From the NCBI GenBank assembly GCA_048268005.1, contig JBLWWJ010000006.1, forward strand, positions 62,001-126,000: DNA of 64,000 nt, written 5' to 3'. How positions within the stretch are numbered: position 1 is the first letter of the stretch; every line of letters begins with the position of its first letter. The position numbers were made by a program, and so were the translations under genes. The notes beneath the pieces were generated by a model, which was not told the DNA's origin, searched no databases, and was given only the letters and a program-made list of their open reading frames with translations. This document shows, in pieces, positions 35,298 to 45,538 of the stretch. The DNA is from Ancylomarina sp048268005 (GTDB lineage Bacteria > Bacteroidota > Bacteroidia > Bacteroidales > Marinifilaceae).

Positions 35298-36320
35298 TTA
35301 TCTAAAGCTAAATGCAATACCTCCTGTAATTGTATTATACTCCTGAACAGTGTAATCTGCGAAAATCTTAAAGAATCCTAGATTTAGTCGTGTACCAAGC
35401 GTTGCTCTCACACCACTGGCGTCAAAATCAACAGAAATAGGATCGGTTAATGTTTCCTTTACGACTGTCATTCCTGAATTAACCTCTGTGTATTCTACTT
35501 CGTAGGTTCCTTTAATATCAACATCCATTTTAGCTTTATTGTACCCTAAAGCTCCGTAAAATTCGATTAGCTTTAAATTAACAGATGCAATGGCTTGAAA
35601 AGTTATTGCGTTTGTGGAGAATTCCATCATTTGTCCTGATCCATCAAAATCGGAATCTCCCTGGATGTCGTATTCGGCACTTAGCTTGGTGAAGGCTACT
35701 AGTCCAGAAATATCGAAAGGTGTTTTATCAATCTTTAGCATTTTACTAAAACTCTTCTGAATTCCAAGACCAAACATTCCCACTTCCAGATCTGAGGTTC
35801 CAACTTTTGGTAAATATCTAAGTTTTAAATCAGCATCTATTACTGGAATACCAACACCTACCTGTAAGGTTACTGAAGGCACTGCATTCATGGGTAAGTC
35901 ATCACCAATTCCATCGGGCATATTAAAATTGGCAAGATCAAAAGAGCCATCATCAGTTTCAATTTTAGCTTGAAGTACTGTGGTATTTTCGCCTCCAAAT
36001 AAAGTTTGAATCTTATTGGGCCCACTTGCCAGGCTTAAATTTTTGTAGTCAGAAGCTACAAAGTTAAAAGCTTCGTCTTTGCTTGGCACTTGTGCTAAAT
36101 TAGCAACAAATGTAATGTCGAAACCCAATTTCTTATGTGTTCGGGCAGTTGTGTACCAACCACTATTTAAGCCATACATAAAGCCTTTGGCTACTGGGTT
36201 CACATAGTTTTCAGTTAGTTTAGAGGCATCCTCGGTACCAGATAAGAGAAATTGTTCAATGTCTTGAGATTGCCCTAAAAATGGAACCAATAAAAACAGA
36301 AATAAAATTAACTTTTTCAT
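35298..36320 (-). CDS. DUF6588-like outer-membrane beta-barrel protein
   Basis: A 340-residue secreted protein with signal peptide MKKLILFLFLLVPFLGQSQ. The start of the mature part (LTENYVNPVAKGFMYGLNSGWYTTARTHKKLGFDITF) is characteristic of a Bacteroidota family annotated DUF6588. The rest shows alternating hydrophobic strands with aromatic residues, and the protein ends in Phe-Arg preceded by GGIAFSF, as expected of an outer-membrane barrel of about 12-14 strands. Function is unknown. It lies alone between the tRNA-Ile unit and the initiator tRNA cluster. Confidence 0.75.
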   Translation of the reverse strand: MKKLILFLFLLVPFLGQSQDIEQFLLSGTEDASKLTENYVNPVAKGFMYGLNSGWYTTARTHKKLGFDITFVANLAQVPSKDEAFNFVASDYKNLSLASGPNKIQTLFGGENTTVLQAKIETDDGSFDLANFNMPDGIGDDLPMNAVPSVTLQVGVGIPVIDADLKLRYLPKVGTSDLEVGMFGLGIQKSFSKMLKIDKTPFDISGLVAFTKLSAEYDIQGDSDFDGSGQMMEFSTNAITFQAIASVNLKLIEFYGALGYNKAKMDVDIKGTYEVEYTEVNSGMTVVKETLTDPISVDFDASGVRATLGTRLNLGFFKIFADYTVQEYNTITGGIAFSFR

Positions 36321-36478
36321 AGGGGTAGATTTAGAATGATTGTAATGTGAACGACTAATTATGAGTTATTAAACTCACTTTTCTCAAGGTAAAAGAAAAA
36401 ATGAATGTAGCCAAATCATTTTTTTTGAGGAGTTTATGAGATAGGGGTAAAAGTGTTGAGGATTTAGGACACAAAAAA

Positions 36479-36563
36479 AACTGCTAACTAGTGTTAGAAG
36501 CCTTTCCAAGTAGCAGGGCAGACTCGAACTGTTGTCTGCCTGAGGCGGATATGAGCCCAACTT
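36479..36563 (-). pseudogene. Decayed initiator-tRNA 3' fragment with hairpin insertion and its own terminator relic
   Basis: Read on the minus strand, GTTGGGCTCATA, then TCCGCCTCAGGCAGAC, then CAGTTCGAGTCTG and an acceptor-like CCCTGCTA: this is the anticodon arm to 3' end of the nearby initiator tRNA with a short hairpin in place of the 3' anticodon stem. The 5' half is missing. Behind it, 36479-36505 resembles the tRNA terminator hairpin, decayed, with a T-run. Confidence 0.7.
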
Positions 36564-36592
36564 TATTCTATTTATTTTTGAAAACATCGGGT

Positions 36593-36626
36593 ACAAAAAA
36601 AGCTCTTAACTTTCGTTAAGAGCTTC
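36593..36626 (-). terminator. Terminator after the initiator tRNA cluster
   Basis: On the minus strand AAGCTCTTAAC GAAA GTTAAGAGCTT, an 11-bp perfect stem with a GAAA tetraloop and T-run. Confidence 0.9.
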
Positions 36627-36633
36627 TCTCGAG

Positions 36634-36706
<73 letters not shown>

Positions 36707-36759
36707 ATATATTTTCAATATGTTTTCGTCGAAAGATGAAATCTCAAAGGATTTCTAAG

Positions 36760-36832
<73 letters not shown>

Positions 36833-36885
36833 ATATATTTTCAATATGTTTTCGTCGAAAGATGAAATCTCAAAGGATTTCTAAG

Positions 36886-36958
<73 letters not shown>

Positions 36959-36996
36959 ATATATCTTTAGATTGGTATCTTTCTTATTTGCGATTG

Positions 36997-37026
36997 CAAA
37001 GATACGCCCTTTTTAAACTAAAGCAA
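36997..37026 (-). promoter_or_regulatory. Promoter of the initiator tRNA cluster
   Basis: On the minus strand TTG (37026-37024), 19-nt spacer, TATCTTTG (37004-36997), a perfect match to the Bacteroidota consensus. Confidence 0.82.
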
Positions 37027-37211
37027 GGTAATTCATACTTTTTTTTTAAGAATATCGGTAATCTCTGGGTAATAAAGGTAGCTTGAAAAATATTTGGGAA
37101 TCATGTTATTATTTCACAGGAATTCTCATCATTCAATGAATCATTGAGTTGAAGTTTCTTTATCAAGTAACAGTCGGTTGAATAATACTTATTTATTGAA
37201 AAGAATTATTT

Positions 37212-40200
37212 TTAGAAAAATGCTCTTAATTCAACAGTTCCCACATGCACAGCTGCATTTTTCTCGGCTTGTCTACCTCTGTAATTGATATTCATTTGAA
37301 ATGTTTTTGATAATTGTTGTTGGTAATTCAGGCTCCATGTCATGTTGTTTCCTGGTAGATAACCCTCAAGCATTTCGTAGGCTATGGAGCTGTTACTGTC
37401 GCTATTATAAGTGAGGTTCAGATAATGAATTGAAGTGTTAAAGCTTTTCTTTTCTCCTGGAGAAAATTGTGCTTCTATTCCTATATCGTGAGATTCTAAC
37501 TTTTCAATATTCAGTTTGTTATCTTTATTCTTGAAGAGGTATTCCAATTCCAGTTGAAAATTTCGTCCCACTTGATATTTGAGTTTTAATTCATTTTTAA
37601 GATAGTTCAATTTATAATCTTTGCTTGAATACACGTCACTTCCACGTGTTTTGTTCCCTTTGTCAATCCGGTTACTAATTTGCCAATCTTGCTTTCTCCA
37701 AATCAATCTTATGCCATTCTGACTTAGTTGATTTCGTTCAAATCCATTGTTCAAAAGAAGTTTGTTTTTATTGTTTAAATAGATATAGTCATATGTCATC
37801 TTGGATTTCTTCGGATGAAATGTAAGTGTATTCAGAATAGAAGAACTTAGATTGATGATGTGACTATTATTGGTTGACGAAAAGGGATTACCGTAAAGGT
37901 TGAAATCATTATCGGTACTCTTTTTAGCGATTCGATATGAAAAGCGATTACTCAATGCAGAGGCAAACTTAATAAGCTTAGAACTCCCTTTAAGACGCTT
38001 CAGCTGCAAATTAATGCTTTGTCTGTATTCGCTGGTGTATACTTTTTTGTAGTTGGTCGTGATGCTGGAAATACGAATGTAATTGGCTTCATCTTTAAAG
38101 CTAGCAATTTCAAATTCATTTATCTCTTTGATTTCATTCTTATTGTAATCGGTCCATTTATAAACACCCTGTCCCGCATTCACCTCCAGGTAAGAGTAGA
38201 TGCGATCAGCTTCCAGTCCGGAACCCAATTCGTAATAGGTTGATGTCCTGATCAGGCCTTTTAAAATTTTTGAGCGATGTTCTAATTTTCCCAGGAAGTT
38301 TTCTTCAGGTTTTTCATCACTGATATTATGGTTTAGAATGCGAAGTTTTCGATAATTACTGCTGAGTTTTAATTGATTTTTCTTGTTCTTTTTTAGCCAT
38401 AGAATAAAGCCAATATCCTCTGATTCACTGTGGGAACTCATTTTGTTTTCCCAAGGCAATAAGTCCTTCCGATACTGATAGAATAGTTTAAATTGATTCT
38501 GGCTTGTTTCACTGCTTTTAATGTAGGCCTTGTAAGTTTTATTGGCAAAGCTATTTGTTAGTAAATTGCGAGTGATTTTCTCTTTCCATTGATTATTTTC
38601 ACTCTGTTGTTCTAAACCAATGTTTAGAGATTTTAGCTTATAAATAGCAGCTATATTATTTCGGAAGAACTTAGTCTCTGATTGATTTTGTTGGCTTGTC
38701 AATAGGTTCGCATTCCAATTTAACTCAAATCGATTTTTTTGATATTGTACACTAGCATTCTGACGTAATCCTTTAAATTGCGATGCCTGATTTAGTGCAG
38801 AAATGTCGTAGGAAAAATGACTGGTTTTATCCTGATAAGTGTTTTTAATTTCGATAAAATGTTCTCCACTCTGTCTTGTTTGTTCCTGAATATTCCAATC
38901 TCTATTGAACTCTGGTGAACGAAATTTTTCAATCTCTTGAAACTTATCACCGATGTAGTTGTAAGAGATTGAGTTGATGAGTCGTTGGTTGGTGTCCTTC
39001 AAAAAGGTTTTTCTATTACTCTCAAAACTAAAAGCTAATGCTTTATTATTACCATCATCAATGGAGGAAAATGTGTTGAGATCTTTATTGCTTAAGGCAA
39101 GTTCAAATTGACTTTGAGCTCGCTCTGAATGTTTGAATTGACCACCCAGGCTTATTATTTGATGCTTTTCAGGTGCTATTAATTGTGAGTTAATGGAGAA
39201 ATTGCCCTGAGGGATTGAATTGATGGGAGCTACCCATTCATAAACACGACCGTTTGCTGAGGATTCGATTTGCTTGTAGTTTCCTTTATTATCACCTACA
39301 AAAGAAAACCGGATTTTATAAACAGCATCATTGGGATTGGTTGAACGGACATAGGTCTCAAAATCTACGCCGTCAATTTCTTGAACAAGTTTTTTATATA
39401 AAACGAGATCATTTGTGTATTCTACGAGTTGAACCTGTGGAGTTGTGGCAGCCTGAAGGTTGTCTCCTAACTGACTTAGTAGGAGTTTCTGTTCATTATT
39501 CAAATTTTGACTGACGGTGTTGTTTTTATTATCCTGTTCATTGTAAAAATTGAATTGAAAGCTGGCCTTTTCACCTTTTATTTCGGTGCTGTTGTAAATC
39601 AGATATCTGGAATAATTGTCTTCGGAATATTCAAATTCAGCAATAATTCTAGAGTTTCTATTGATGGGTTGACTGGTGTTGAAACTAAGTTCGGCCGTGT
39701 TGTAATTGATTGTATAATCTTTATTTTCTCCTCGTATGAGAAGTTGACCATTCTTGTATATTTTTTCTGAACCAGCAAGAATAATGATATAGGTTTCGTT
39801 GTTTTTACCAAATAAGCGGTACGGCCCCTGATTGCCTTCTATACCTTGAATTTCCATTCTATTGAATTTTCCTTTGGCAATGGAAGCACTGGTCTGGGTG
39901 TGAATTTTTGTTTTCTTTCCTTCAGCAACAAGTCCCATGTATTGACCCCCTTGTACTTTTTTTCTAAATCGAAGGAAGTGCGATTTTTGTGAGTTTTCAA
40001 TTTCATAATCACCCAAAGTAAGCTCATGTTTTTCGTTGAATAGCTTGATGAAAATGCGATCGAAATCTTGAATCTGTTGCGTGTTGCCATCGGGTTGAAT
40101 GGGAATGTTGTCATCGGTGATGGCTGCTAGTATGCTGACGTTCTCGCTCAGTTGACCCGATAACTGAAGGTTGAGATTGGAATTGCTAACCACATCCTGA

Positions 40201-40652
40201 TTATTCCCTAACGATAAGCCACGGGTGTAGCTTCCTTGTTTGTTTAGTTGAGAGCTAAAATTGTTGCCTTGTGTTCTTTTATTTTGAGCTAAGACGTATC
40301 GTTTACCTCTTAATACATCGGGTTGGTTGATTTCAGTTGTGTGATGTTTATATAAGACTTGGGAAACTTTGTAATTGAATACCCGGTAGCTTATTATTGC
40401 CTTAGTTCCTATGGTTTTTAGTTTTGCTTTGGGAATAAAGAGACCTTTGGCTAGATTGAGATGGTAGTAGGTACTGTCTAATAATGTGTTTGCAACTTGT
40501 AGTTTTATTGTTGCGGGTAAAATCAACAGAGAGTCAAGTTGGATACTATCTTTTGTGATATTAATTTCCCGGGTTCTGATATTGCTTGAACTTTGGGCAT
40601 AACTGGCTGCACAAAGAATGAGTAAAAAGCAAAAGGTCAGAATTTGTTTCAA
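37212..40652 (-). CDS. Large putative outer-membrane beta-barrel protein, unknown function
   Basis: An 1146-residue protein with signal peptide MKQILTFCFLLILCAASYAQ. Residues about 130-360 form a conserved-looking domain: LSLGNNQDVVSNSNLNLQLSG, QDFDRIFIKLFNEKHELTLGDYEIE, GIEGNQGPYRLFGKNNETYIIIL AGSEKIYKNGQ, then LLIRGENKDYTINYNTAELSF. From about 370 on, alternating strands with many Asn, Ser and aromatic residues continue to a C-terminal VELRAFF, the ending of outer-membrane barrels. It could be a very large barrel or barrel with an N-terminal plug. No function is known to me; similarity to SprA is not evident. Monocistronic, 210 bases from divergent waaA. Confidence 0.62.
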   Translation of the reverse strand: MKQILTFCFLLILCAASYAQSSSNIRTREINITKDSIQLDSLLILPATIKLQVANTLLDSTYYHLNLAKGLFIPKAKLKTIGTKAIISYRVFNYKVSQVLYKHHTTEINQPDVLRGKRYVLAQNKRTQGNNFSSQLNKQGSYTRGLSLGNNQDVVSNSNLNLQLSGQLSENVSILAAITDDNIPIQPDGNTQQIQDFDRIFIKLFNEKHELTLGDYEIENSQKSHFLRFRKKVQGGQYMGLVAEGKKTKIHTQTSASIAKGKFNRMEIQGIEGNQGPYRLFGKNNETYIIILAGSEKIYKNGQLLIRGENKDYTINYNTAELSFNTSQPINRNSRIIAEFEYSEDNYSRYLIYNSTEIKGEKASFQFNFYNEQDNKNNTVSQNLNNEQKLLLSQLGDNLQAATTPQVQLVEYTNDLVLYKKLVQEIDGVDFETYVRSTNPNDAVYKIRFSFVGDNKGNYKQIESSANGRVYEWVAPINSIPQGNFSINSQLIAPEKHQIISLGGQFKHSERAQSQFELALSNKDLNTFSSIDDGNNKALAFSFESNRKTFLKDTNQRLINSISYNYIGDKFQEIEKFRSPEFNRDWNIQEQTRQSGEHFIEIKNTYQDKTSHFSYDISALNQASQFKGLRQNASVQYQKNRFELNWNANLLTSQQNQSETKFFRNNIAAIYKLKSLNIGLEQQSENNQWKEKITRNLLTNSFANKTYKAYIKSSETSQNQFKLFYQYRKDLLPWENKMSSHSESEDIGFILWLKKNKKNQLKLSSNYRKLRILNHNISDEKPEENFLGKLEHRSKILKGLIRTSTYYELGSGLEADRIYSYLEVNAGQGVYKWTDYNKNEIKEINEFEIASFKDEANYIRISSITTNYKKVYTSEYRQSINLQLKRLKGSSKLIKFASALSNRFSYRIAKKSTDNDFNLYGNPFSSTNNSHIINLSSSILNTLTFHPKKSKMTYDYIYLNNKNKLLLNNGFERNQLSQNGIRLIWRKQDWQISNRIDKGNKTRGSDVYSSKDYKLNYLKNELKLKYQVGRNFQLELEYLFKNKDNKLNIEKLESHDIGIEAQFSPGEKKSFNTSIHYLNLTYNSDSNSSIAYEMLEGYLPGNNMTWSLNYQQQLSKTFQMNINYRGRQAEKNAAVHVGTVELRAFF

Positions 40653-40872
40653 GACTTGGGTATTAAAGAGATTATAGGCTTAATATATTTGATTTAACGT
40701 ACTAAATTGGGCATAATTTTTTTAGGGTAGACAGATGGACATTAAAAATGTTTAGTTTTGCAGAGAGAAACAGGTAATTAATCCCTAGCGATCAATATTA
40801 TCCTGATTTGTTTAATAAATAAGATTTCGTTTACATTCAAAACGATTTATTAGCTTCTAAATTGCTTAACCA

Positions 40873-42102
40873 ATGATTCTGTTTTATAATCTATCCATCT
40901 TTTTCTATACATTATTAGTTAGAATTGCATCTTTATTTAATCCTAAAGCTCAACAATGGGTTAAGGGACGTAAAGGTATTCTTAAAAAGATTGAGGATTC
41001 TGTAAAAGGTGAAACAAATTTGGTTTGGTTTCATTCGGCATCATTGGGAGAGTTTGAACAAGGGAGACCTGTGATTGAAGCATTCAAGGCAAAATACCCA
41101 GATTATAAAATAGTGTTGACCTTCTTTTCACCATCAGGCTATGAGATTCGTAAAAACTATGAAGGTGTTGATTACGTTTTTTATTTGCCGACAGATACGA
41201 AGCGAAATGCAAAGGAATTTATTCGACTGATAGATCCTAAAATGGTCTTCTTCATTAAATATGAGTTCTGGTATCATTATCTAAATCAGCTGAGAAAAAA
41301 GAATGTCCCCACTTATATCTTTTCAACTATATTTCGCTCCAACCAAATGTTCTTCAAGCCATGGGGAGGTTTGTACCGAGAAATTCTAAAGGCTTTCACT
41401 CATTTCTTTGTTCAGAATGAGGAATCTATTGAATTGCTAAAAGGAATTGGATTTGAAAATGTGAGTCTGGCAGGGGATACCCGTTTCGATCGTGTTTATT
41501 CCATTGCTAAGCAAGCGAAAGTATTACCTCAACTTGAAGATTTTGCTCAAAATCGACCTGTTATGATTGCTGGTAGTACCTGGCCAAAGGATGAGGAAAA
41601 TATCATCAAGTACATTAATGCCTCTGATAACAATTATAAATATATTATCGCTGCTCACGAGGTTGATGAGAGTCACATCAAGAATATTATAAGTGATATT
41701 CAGAAGCCATACGTGCGATTTACCAAGGCAACAAAAGCTGAAATAGATGCTGCCGAAGTTTTGATTGTTGATTGTATCGGAGTGTTATCTTCGCTGTATA
41801 GATATGGTGATATATCTTATATAGGTGGGGGGTTTGGTCGTGGTATTCATAATACTCTCGAAGCTGCCTGCTATGGTTTGCCCGTTATTTTTGGACCAAA
41901 TTACCATAAATTTAAAGAGGCAAAAGATCTACTTGCTCTGGGTGGTGCCTTTACATATGAAAATTCATTAGAGTTAAATAGCCTTCTCGATTCTCATCAT
42001 GATGATCTTGATTTGAGGAAAAAATCTGGTGACTTGTCGAAAAATTACGTCGATAAGATGAGAGGTGCTACGGACGAAATTCTTCGCATAATAAAGCTTT
42101 AG
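40873..42102 (+). CDS. waaA: 3-deoxy-D-manno-octulosonic acid (Kdo) transferase
   Basis: A 409-residue GT-B glycosyltransferase that adds Kdo to lipid A precursor at the inner face of the cytoplasmic membrane. An N-terminal membrane anchor (about 5-20) precedes WFHSASLGEFEQGRPVIEAF, with the catalytic Glu of the family, then FSPSGYEI, FIKYEFWYHYLNQL, VAGDTRFDRV, AGSTWPKDE and the C-terminal YIGGGFGRGIHNTLEAACYGLPVIFGPNYHKF donor-binding motif. Length is typical of Bacteroidota KdtA/WaaA. Confidence 0.93.
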   Translation: MILFYNLSIFFYTLLVRIASLFNPKAQQWVKGRKGILKKIEDSVKGETNLVWFHSASLGEFEQGRPVIEAFKAKYPDYKIVLTFFSPSGYEIRKNYEGVDYVFYLPTDTKRNAKEFIRLIDPKMVFFIKYEFWYHYLNQLRKKNVPTYIFSTIFRSNQMFFKPWGGLYREILKAFTHFFVQNEESIELLKGIGFENVSLAGDTRFDRVYSIAKQAKVLPQLEDFAQNRPVMIAGSTWPKDEENIIKYINASDNNYKYIIAAHEVDESHIKNIISDIQKPYVRFTKATKAEIDAAEVLIVDCIGVLSSLYRYGDISYIGGGFGRGIHNTLEAACYGLPVIFGPNYHKFKEAKDLLALGGAFTYENSLELNSLLDSHHDDLDLRKKSGDLSKNYVDKMRGATDEILRIIKL

Positions 42103-42476
42103 TTTAAGCTAAAGGTATTTTTCTTCACGATCTCAGCAAGTTAGTGAGATTTTATAATCCATAATCTTATTTTAAATAGAATTTTAGTACGATTTGCTCC
42201 GAATGTCTCTATTTTCAATACGTTCGGAACGTATATTATTATCTAGATGTTTTCTTTTTGGAAAACTTTTTAGTTTTCTGTAAATCTCAACATGTTAATG
42301 GTGAGCTTATTAACAGTAGATTGTGGATAACTTTCCTTTGTTTTTTCAGATTGGTATTGTTGGTTTGAAAAACGATAGCTAAATTGCATATCAGAAAATA
42401 AAAATGGAGAAAAAATAGAACTTTTACCATTTTATGTAAAATGTGCTGTGAAATAAATCTACAATTAATATTGATC
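42103..42476. other. Leader region of the ribonucleotide reductase gene
   Basis: 374 AT-rich bases with small hairpins only (such as TTTTGGAAAAC...GTTTTC near 42255-42275). A cobalamin riboswitch was looked for because the gene product needs B12; its conserved core was not seen. No gene recognised. Confidence 0.5.
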
Positions 42477-45029
42477 ATGACAGTTAAAGACAAGAAACTA
42501 GAGCCGATGGTTAAGCAACAAACTTTTGATTCAGAAGATGCCTTTCAGGCCTCTCTGGAATATTTTAGAGGTGATGAATTAGCTGCACGTGTTTGGTTGA
42601 ACAAATATGCCTTGAAGGATTCTTTTGGTAATATCTATGAGAGAACACCAAATGATATGCACCGTCGTATCGCAAGTGAAATTTCTCGTGTTGAGCAAAA
42701 GTATGCTAATCCTTTGTCTGAAGACGAAATTTTTGATGTATTAAAAGATTTTAAATACATCGTTCCTCAAGGAAGCCCTATGTCGGGTATTGGAAATAAA
42801 TTCCAGATTGCTTCTTTGTCTAACTGTTTTGTGATTGGTAATAATGGAGAGTCTGACTCTTACGGTGGCATCATGAAAATTGATCAGGAACAAGTTCAAT
42901 TAATGAAACGTCGTGGTGGTGTTGGTCATGATTTGTCACATATCCGTCCAAAGGGGTCTCCGGTTAAGAACTCGGCTCTAACATCCACAGGTATTGTTCC
43001 TTTTATGGAGCGTTATTCGAATTCTACTCGTGAGGTGGCTCAGGATGGTCGTCGTGGTGCGCTAATGCTAAGTGTTTCTGTTAAGCATCCAGATTCAGAA
43101 GAATTTATCGATGCGAAGATGGAGCAAGGTAAAGTGACAGGTGCTAATGTTTCAGTTAAAATCCTTGATGGTTTTATGGAAGCAGTTCTTGCTGGTAAAA
43201 AATACACGCAGCAATATCCGATTAATTCGGATAATCCAACTTATACAAAAGATATTGATGCTGATAAATTGTGGAAGAAAATCGTTCATAATGCATGGAA
43301 ATCGGCAGAACCAGGTATTTTATTCTGGGATACCATTGAAAAAGAGTCGGTGCCTGACTGTTATGCAGATCTAGGTTACCGCACGGTTTCGACTAATCCT
43401 TGTGGAGAGATTCCATTGTGTCCATATGATTCTTGTCGTTTATTGGCTATCAACCTATATAGTTATGTAGAAAATCCATTCACGCCTCAGGCAAAATTTA
43501 ATTTCGATTTGTTTAAGAAACATGTTGGAATGGCACAGCGTATTATGGATGATATTATTGATCTTGAGCTAGAAAAGATTGATGCTATTATTGAAAAGAT
43601 TGAATCTGATCCTGAAGAGGCTGAAGTGAAACGTGTAGAGCGCAACTTGTGGCATAATATCAGAACGAAAGCTGAAGAAGGAAGACGTACAGGTGTTGGT
43701 ATTACAGCTGAAGGTGATATGGTTGCAGCTATGGGCTTGCAATATGGAACTGAGGCTGCTACAGATTTCTCTGAAGAAGTTCATAAGGTGATTGCTATAG
43801 AGGCATACCGTGCGTCGGTTTATTTGGCTAAAGATCGTGGTTCATTTAAGATTTTTGATGCTAAAAGAGAAAGCAAGAATCCATTTATTCTACGTTTGAA
43901 GGAGGCTGCTCCTGATATGTATGAGGATATGGTGAAATATGGTCGTCGTAATATTGCCTGTTTAACCATTGCTCCAACGGGTACAACCAGCTTGATGACA
44001 CAAACAACATCGGGAATCGAGCCTGTATTTATGCCAGTATATAAGCGTCGTAGAAAAGTGAATCCAAACGATAAAGATGTTCGTATTGACTTTACGGATG
44101 AAGTTGGGGACTCTTGGGAAGAATTTGTTGTATTCCACCACAAGTTTGTGACTTGGATGGAAGCTAACGGTATTGAAACAGCAAAACACTTTACCGATGA
44201 AGAAGTTGACGAATTAGTAAAACGATCACCTTACCATAATGCAACATCGAACGATGTAGATTGGTTGCAAAAAGTACGTATGCAAGGTCGTGTTCAGAAA
44301 TGGATTGACCACTCGATTAGTGTAACGGTTAACTTGCCATCTGATGTATCTGAAGAGCTGGTAGGCGATCTTTATGTTGAAGCTTGGAAGAGTGGATGTA
44401 AAGGCTGTACTGTTTATCGTGATGGTTCTCGTTCAGGTGTACTGATTGCTAACGATAAGAAAGAAGAAGAAGGAAAAGATATTCCGGAAAAACGTCCTGC
44501 TGAGCTTGAGGCTGAGGTTGTTCGTTTCCAAAATAATAAAACAAAATGGATTGCTATTATTGGTCTTTATAAAGGAAAACCTTACGAGATCTTTACAGGT
44601 ATTCAGGATGATGAGGAAGGTATATTGCTACCAAAATCGGTAAACAAAGGATTTATTCTGAAGCGTAAGGATGAGGAAGGTAATACACGATATGACTTCC
44701 AATACAGCAACAAACGTGGCTTTAAAACGACTTTCGAAGGTCTATCGTACAAGTTTGATAAGGAATTCTGGAACTACGCTAAATTGATCTCAGGGGTCTT
44801 ACGTCATGGTATGCCAATTGAGCAAGTTGTGAATTTGATTTCAGGTCTGCAGCTTGATAGTGAAAATATCAATACATGGAAAAATGGTGTTGAGCGTTCA
44901 CTTAAGAAATACATTCCGAATGGTACAAAAGCTAAGGGTATGACATGTACCGATTGTGGTTCAGAACATATTCTTTATCAGGAAGGTTGTCTGATTTGTC
45001 AGTCATGTGGTACCTCTAAATGTGGATAA
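42477..45029 (+). CDS. nrdJ: Adenosylcobalamin-dependent (class II) ribonucleotide reductase
   Basis: An 850-residue enzyme reducing ribonucleotides without oxygen. ATG 42477 (MTVKDKKLEPM) is chosen over ATG 42441 because the extra 12 residues are hydrophobic and unlike the family. Seen: LSNCFVIGNNGES with the first redox Cys, RRGGVGHDLSHIRPKGSPV, NPCGEIPLCPYDSC with thiyl-radical Cys and Glu, IAPTGTTSLM, CKGCTVYRDGSRSGVL. A TSCPD-type domain follows (about 690-820), then a C-terminal Cys cluster CTDCGSEHILYQEGCLICQSCG for electron delivery or zinc. No N-terminal ATP-cone was seen. Confidence 0.93.
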   Translation: MTVKDKKLEPMVKQQTFDSEDAFQASLEYFRGDELAARVWLNKYALKDSFGNIYERTPNDMHRRIASEISRVEQKYANPLSEDEIFDVLKDFKYIVPQGSPMSGIGNKFQIASLSNCFVIGNNGESDSYGGIMKIDQEQVQLMKRRGGVGHDLSHIRPKGSPVKNSALTSTGIVPFMERYSNSTREVAQDGRRGALMLSVSVKHPDSEEFIDAKMEQGKVTGANVSVKILDGFMEAVLAGKKYTQQYPINSDNPTYTKDIDADKLWKKIVHNAWKSAEPGILFWDTIEKESVPDCYADLGYRTVSTNPCGEIPLCPYDSCRLLAINLYSYVENPFTPQAKFNFDLFKKHVGMAQRIMDDIIDLELEKIDAIIEKIESDPEEAEVKRVERNLWHNIRTKAEEGRRTGVGITAEGDMVAAMGLQYGTEAATDFSEEVHKVIAIEAYRASVYLAKDRGSFKIFDAKRESKNPFILRLKEAAPDMYEDMVKYGRRNIACLTIAPTGTTSLMTQTTSGIEPVFMPVYKRRRKVNPNDKDVRIDFTDEVGDSWEEFVVFHHKFVTWMEANGIETAKHFTDEEVDELVKRSPYHNATSNDVDWLQKVRMQGRVQKWIDHSISVTVNLPSDVSEELVGDLYVEAWKSGCKGCTVYRDGSRSGVLIANDKKEEEGKDIPEKRPAELEAEVVRFQNNKTKWIAIIGLYKGKPYEIFTGIQDDEEGILLPKSVNKGFILKRKDEEGNTRYDFQYSNKRGFKTTFEGLSYKFDKEFWNYAKLISGVLRHGMPIEQVVNLISGLQLDSENINTWKNGVERSLKKYIPNGTKAKGMTCTDCGSEHILYQEGCLICQSCGTSKCG

Positions 45030-45051
45030 ACAATTAGAACAATAATATAGG

Positions 45052-45082
45052 AAAGGATCTTCATTACGGAGATCCTTTTTTT
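45052..45082 (+). terminator. Terminator after nrdJ
   Basis: GGATCT / AGATCC with a 9-nt loop and a long T-run, 25 bases after the stop codon. Confidence 0.8.
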
Positions 45083-45328
45083 TCGCTATAGCCACTGGGC
45101 TCATCCTTTTTTATTCATCTATAATTGAATGGGTATTCATGAACTCGCTACGCTCGGTTCTTAGATAAAAAAGTATGCAAAAAATCAAGTCAGTCTGATC
45201 CTTGTATGCTCTCTTAGTTAAAACTGTAGCATGCCTAACGGTAGACTGATAAAGCCCGCTCAAAATATATTTTTAAAAGATAAAACGATATTGTCAGGAT
45301 CTTTTATCGTTTTAAGTAATCTGTCTTA

Positions 45329-45475
45329 CCCTAAAAGGGAAAGTGCCGGTAGGCGATAGGGTGTAATGGTTGAGTGGAAAAATAAAAAACACCCTTCTGT
45401 CCTTCGGACATTTACTCACAGTTGTAAAATTAATTAATATGTTCGTGATCCTCCTGATTCTCTTGGTAGGGGAGA
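45329..45475. repeat. Intergenic repeat cluster (copy 2)
   Basis: The 509-base gap between nrdJ and glnS holds no gene. 45329-45363 (CCCTAAAAGGGAAAGTG... ending AGGGTG) matches 29903-29937 in 30 of 35 positions; 45462-45475 is the exact reverse complement of 29833-29846; between them TGTCC-TTC-GGACA (45399-45411) is a small perfect hairpin. It looks like the relic of the same dispersed element as near gldA, rearranged. Confidence 0.6.
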
Positions 45476-45485
45476 CAACAAAATA

Positions 45486-45513
45486 AAAAAAATCCGATCG
45501 TAAGACCGGATTT
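45486..45513 (-). terminator. Terminator of glnS
   Basis: On the minus strand AAAATCCGG ... CGGATTTT with 10-nt loop and following T-run, 25 bases behind the stop codon of glnS. Confidence 0.75.
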
Positions 45514-45538
45514 TAAATATAGTGAGAGAGTAAAATCT

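Noticed and set aside
36384..36596. 70-codon minus-strand frame near the initiator tRNAs
   Set aside because: It reads through a tRNA fragment and a terminator relic.
42103..42476. Cobalamin riboswitch in front of the B12-dependent ribonucleotide reductase
   Set aside because: The conserved B12-box and core pairing were not found; only small AT-rich hairpins are present.
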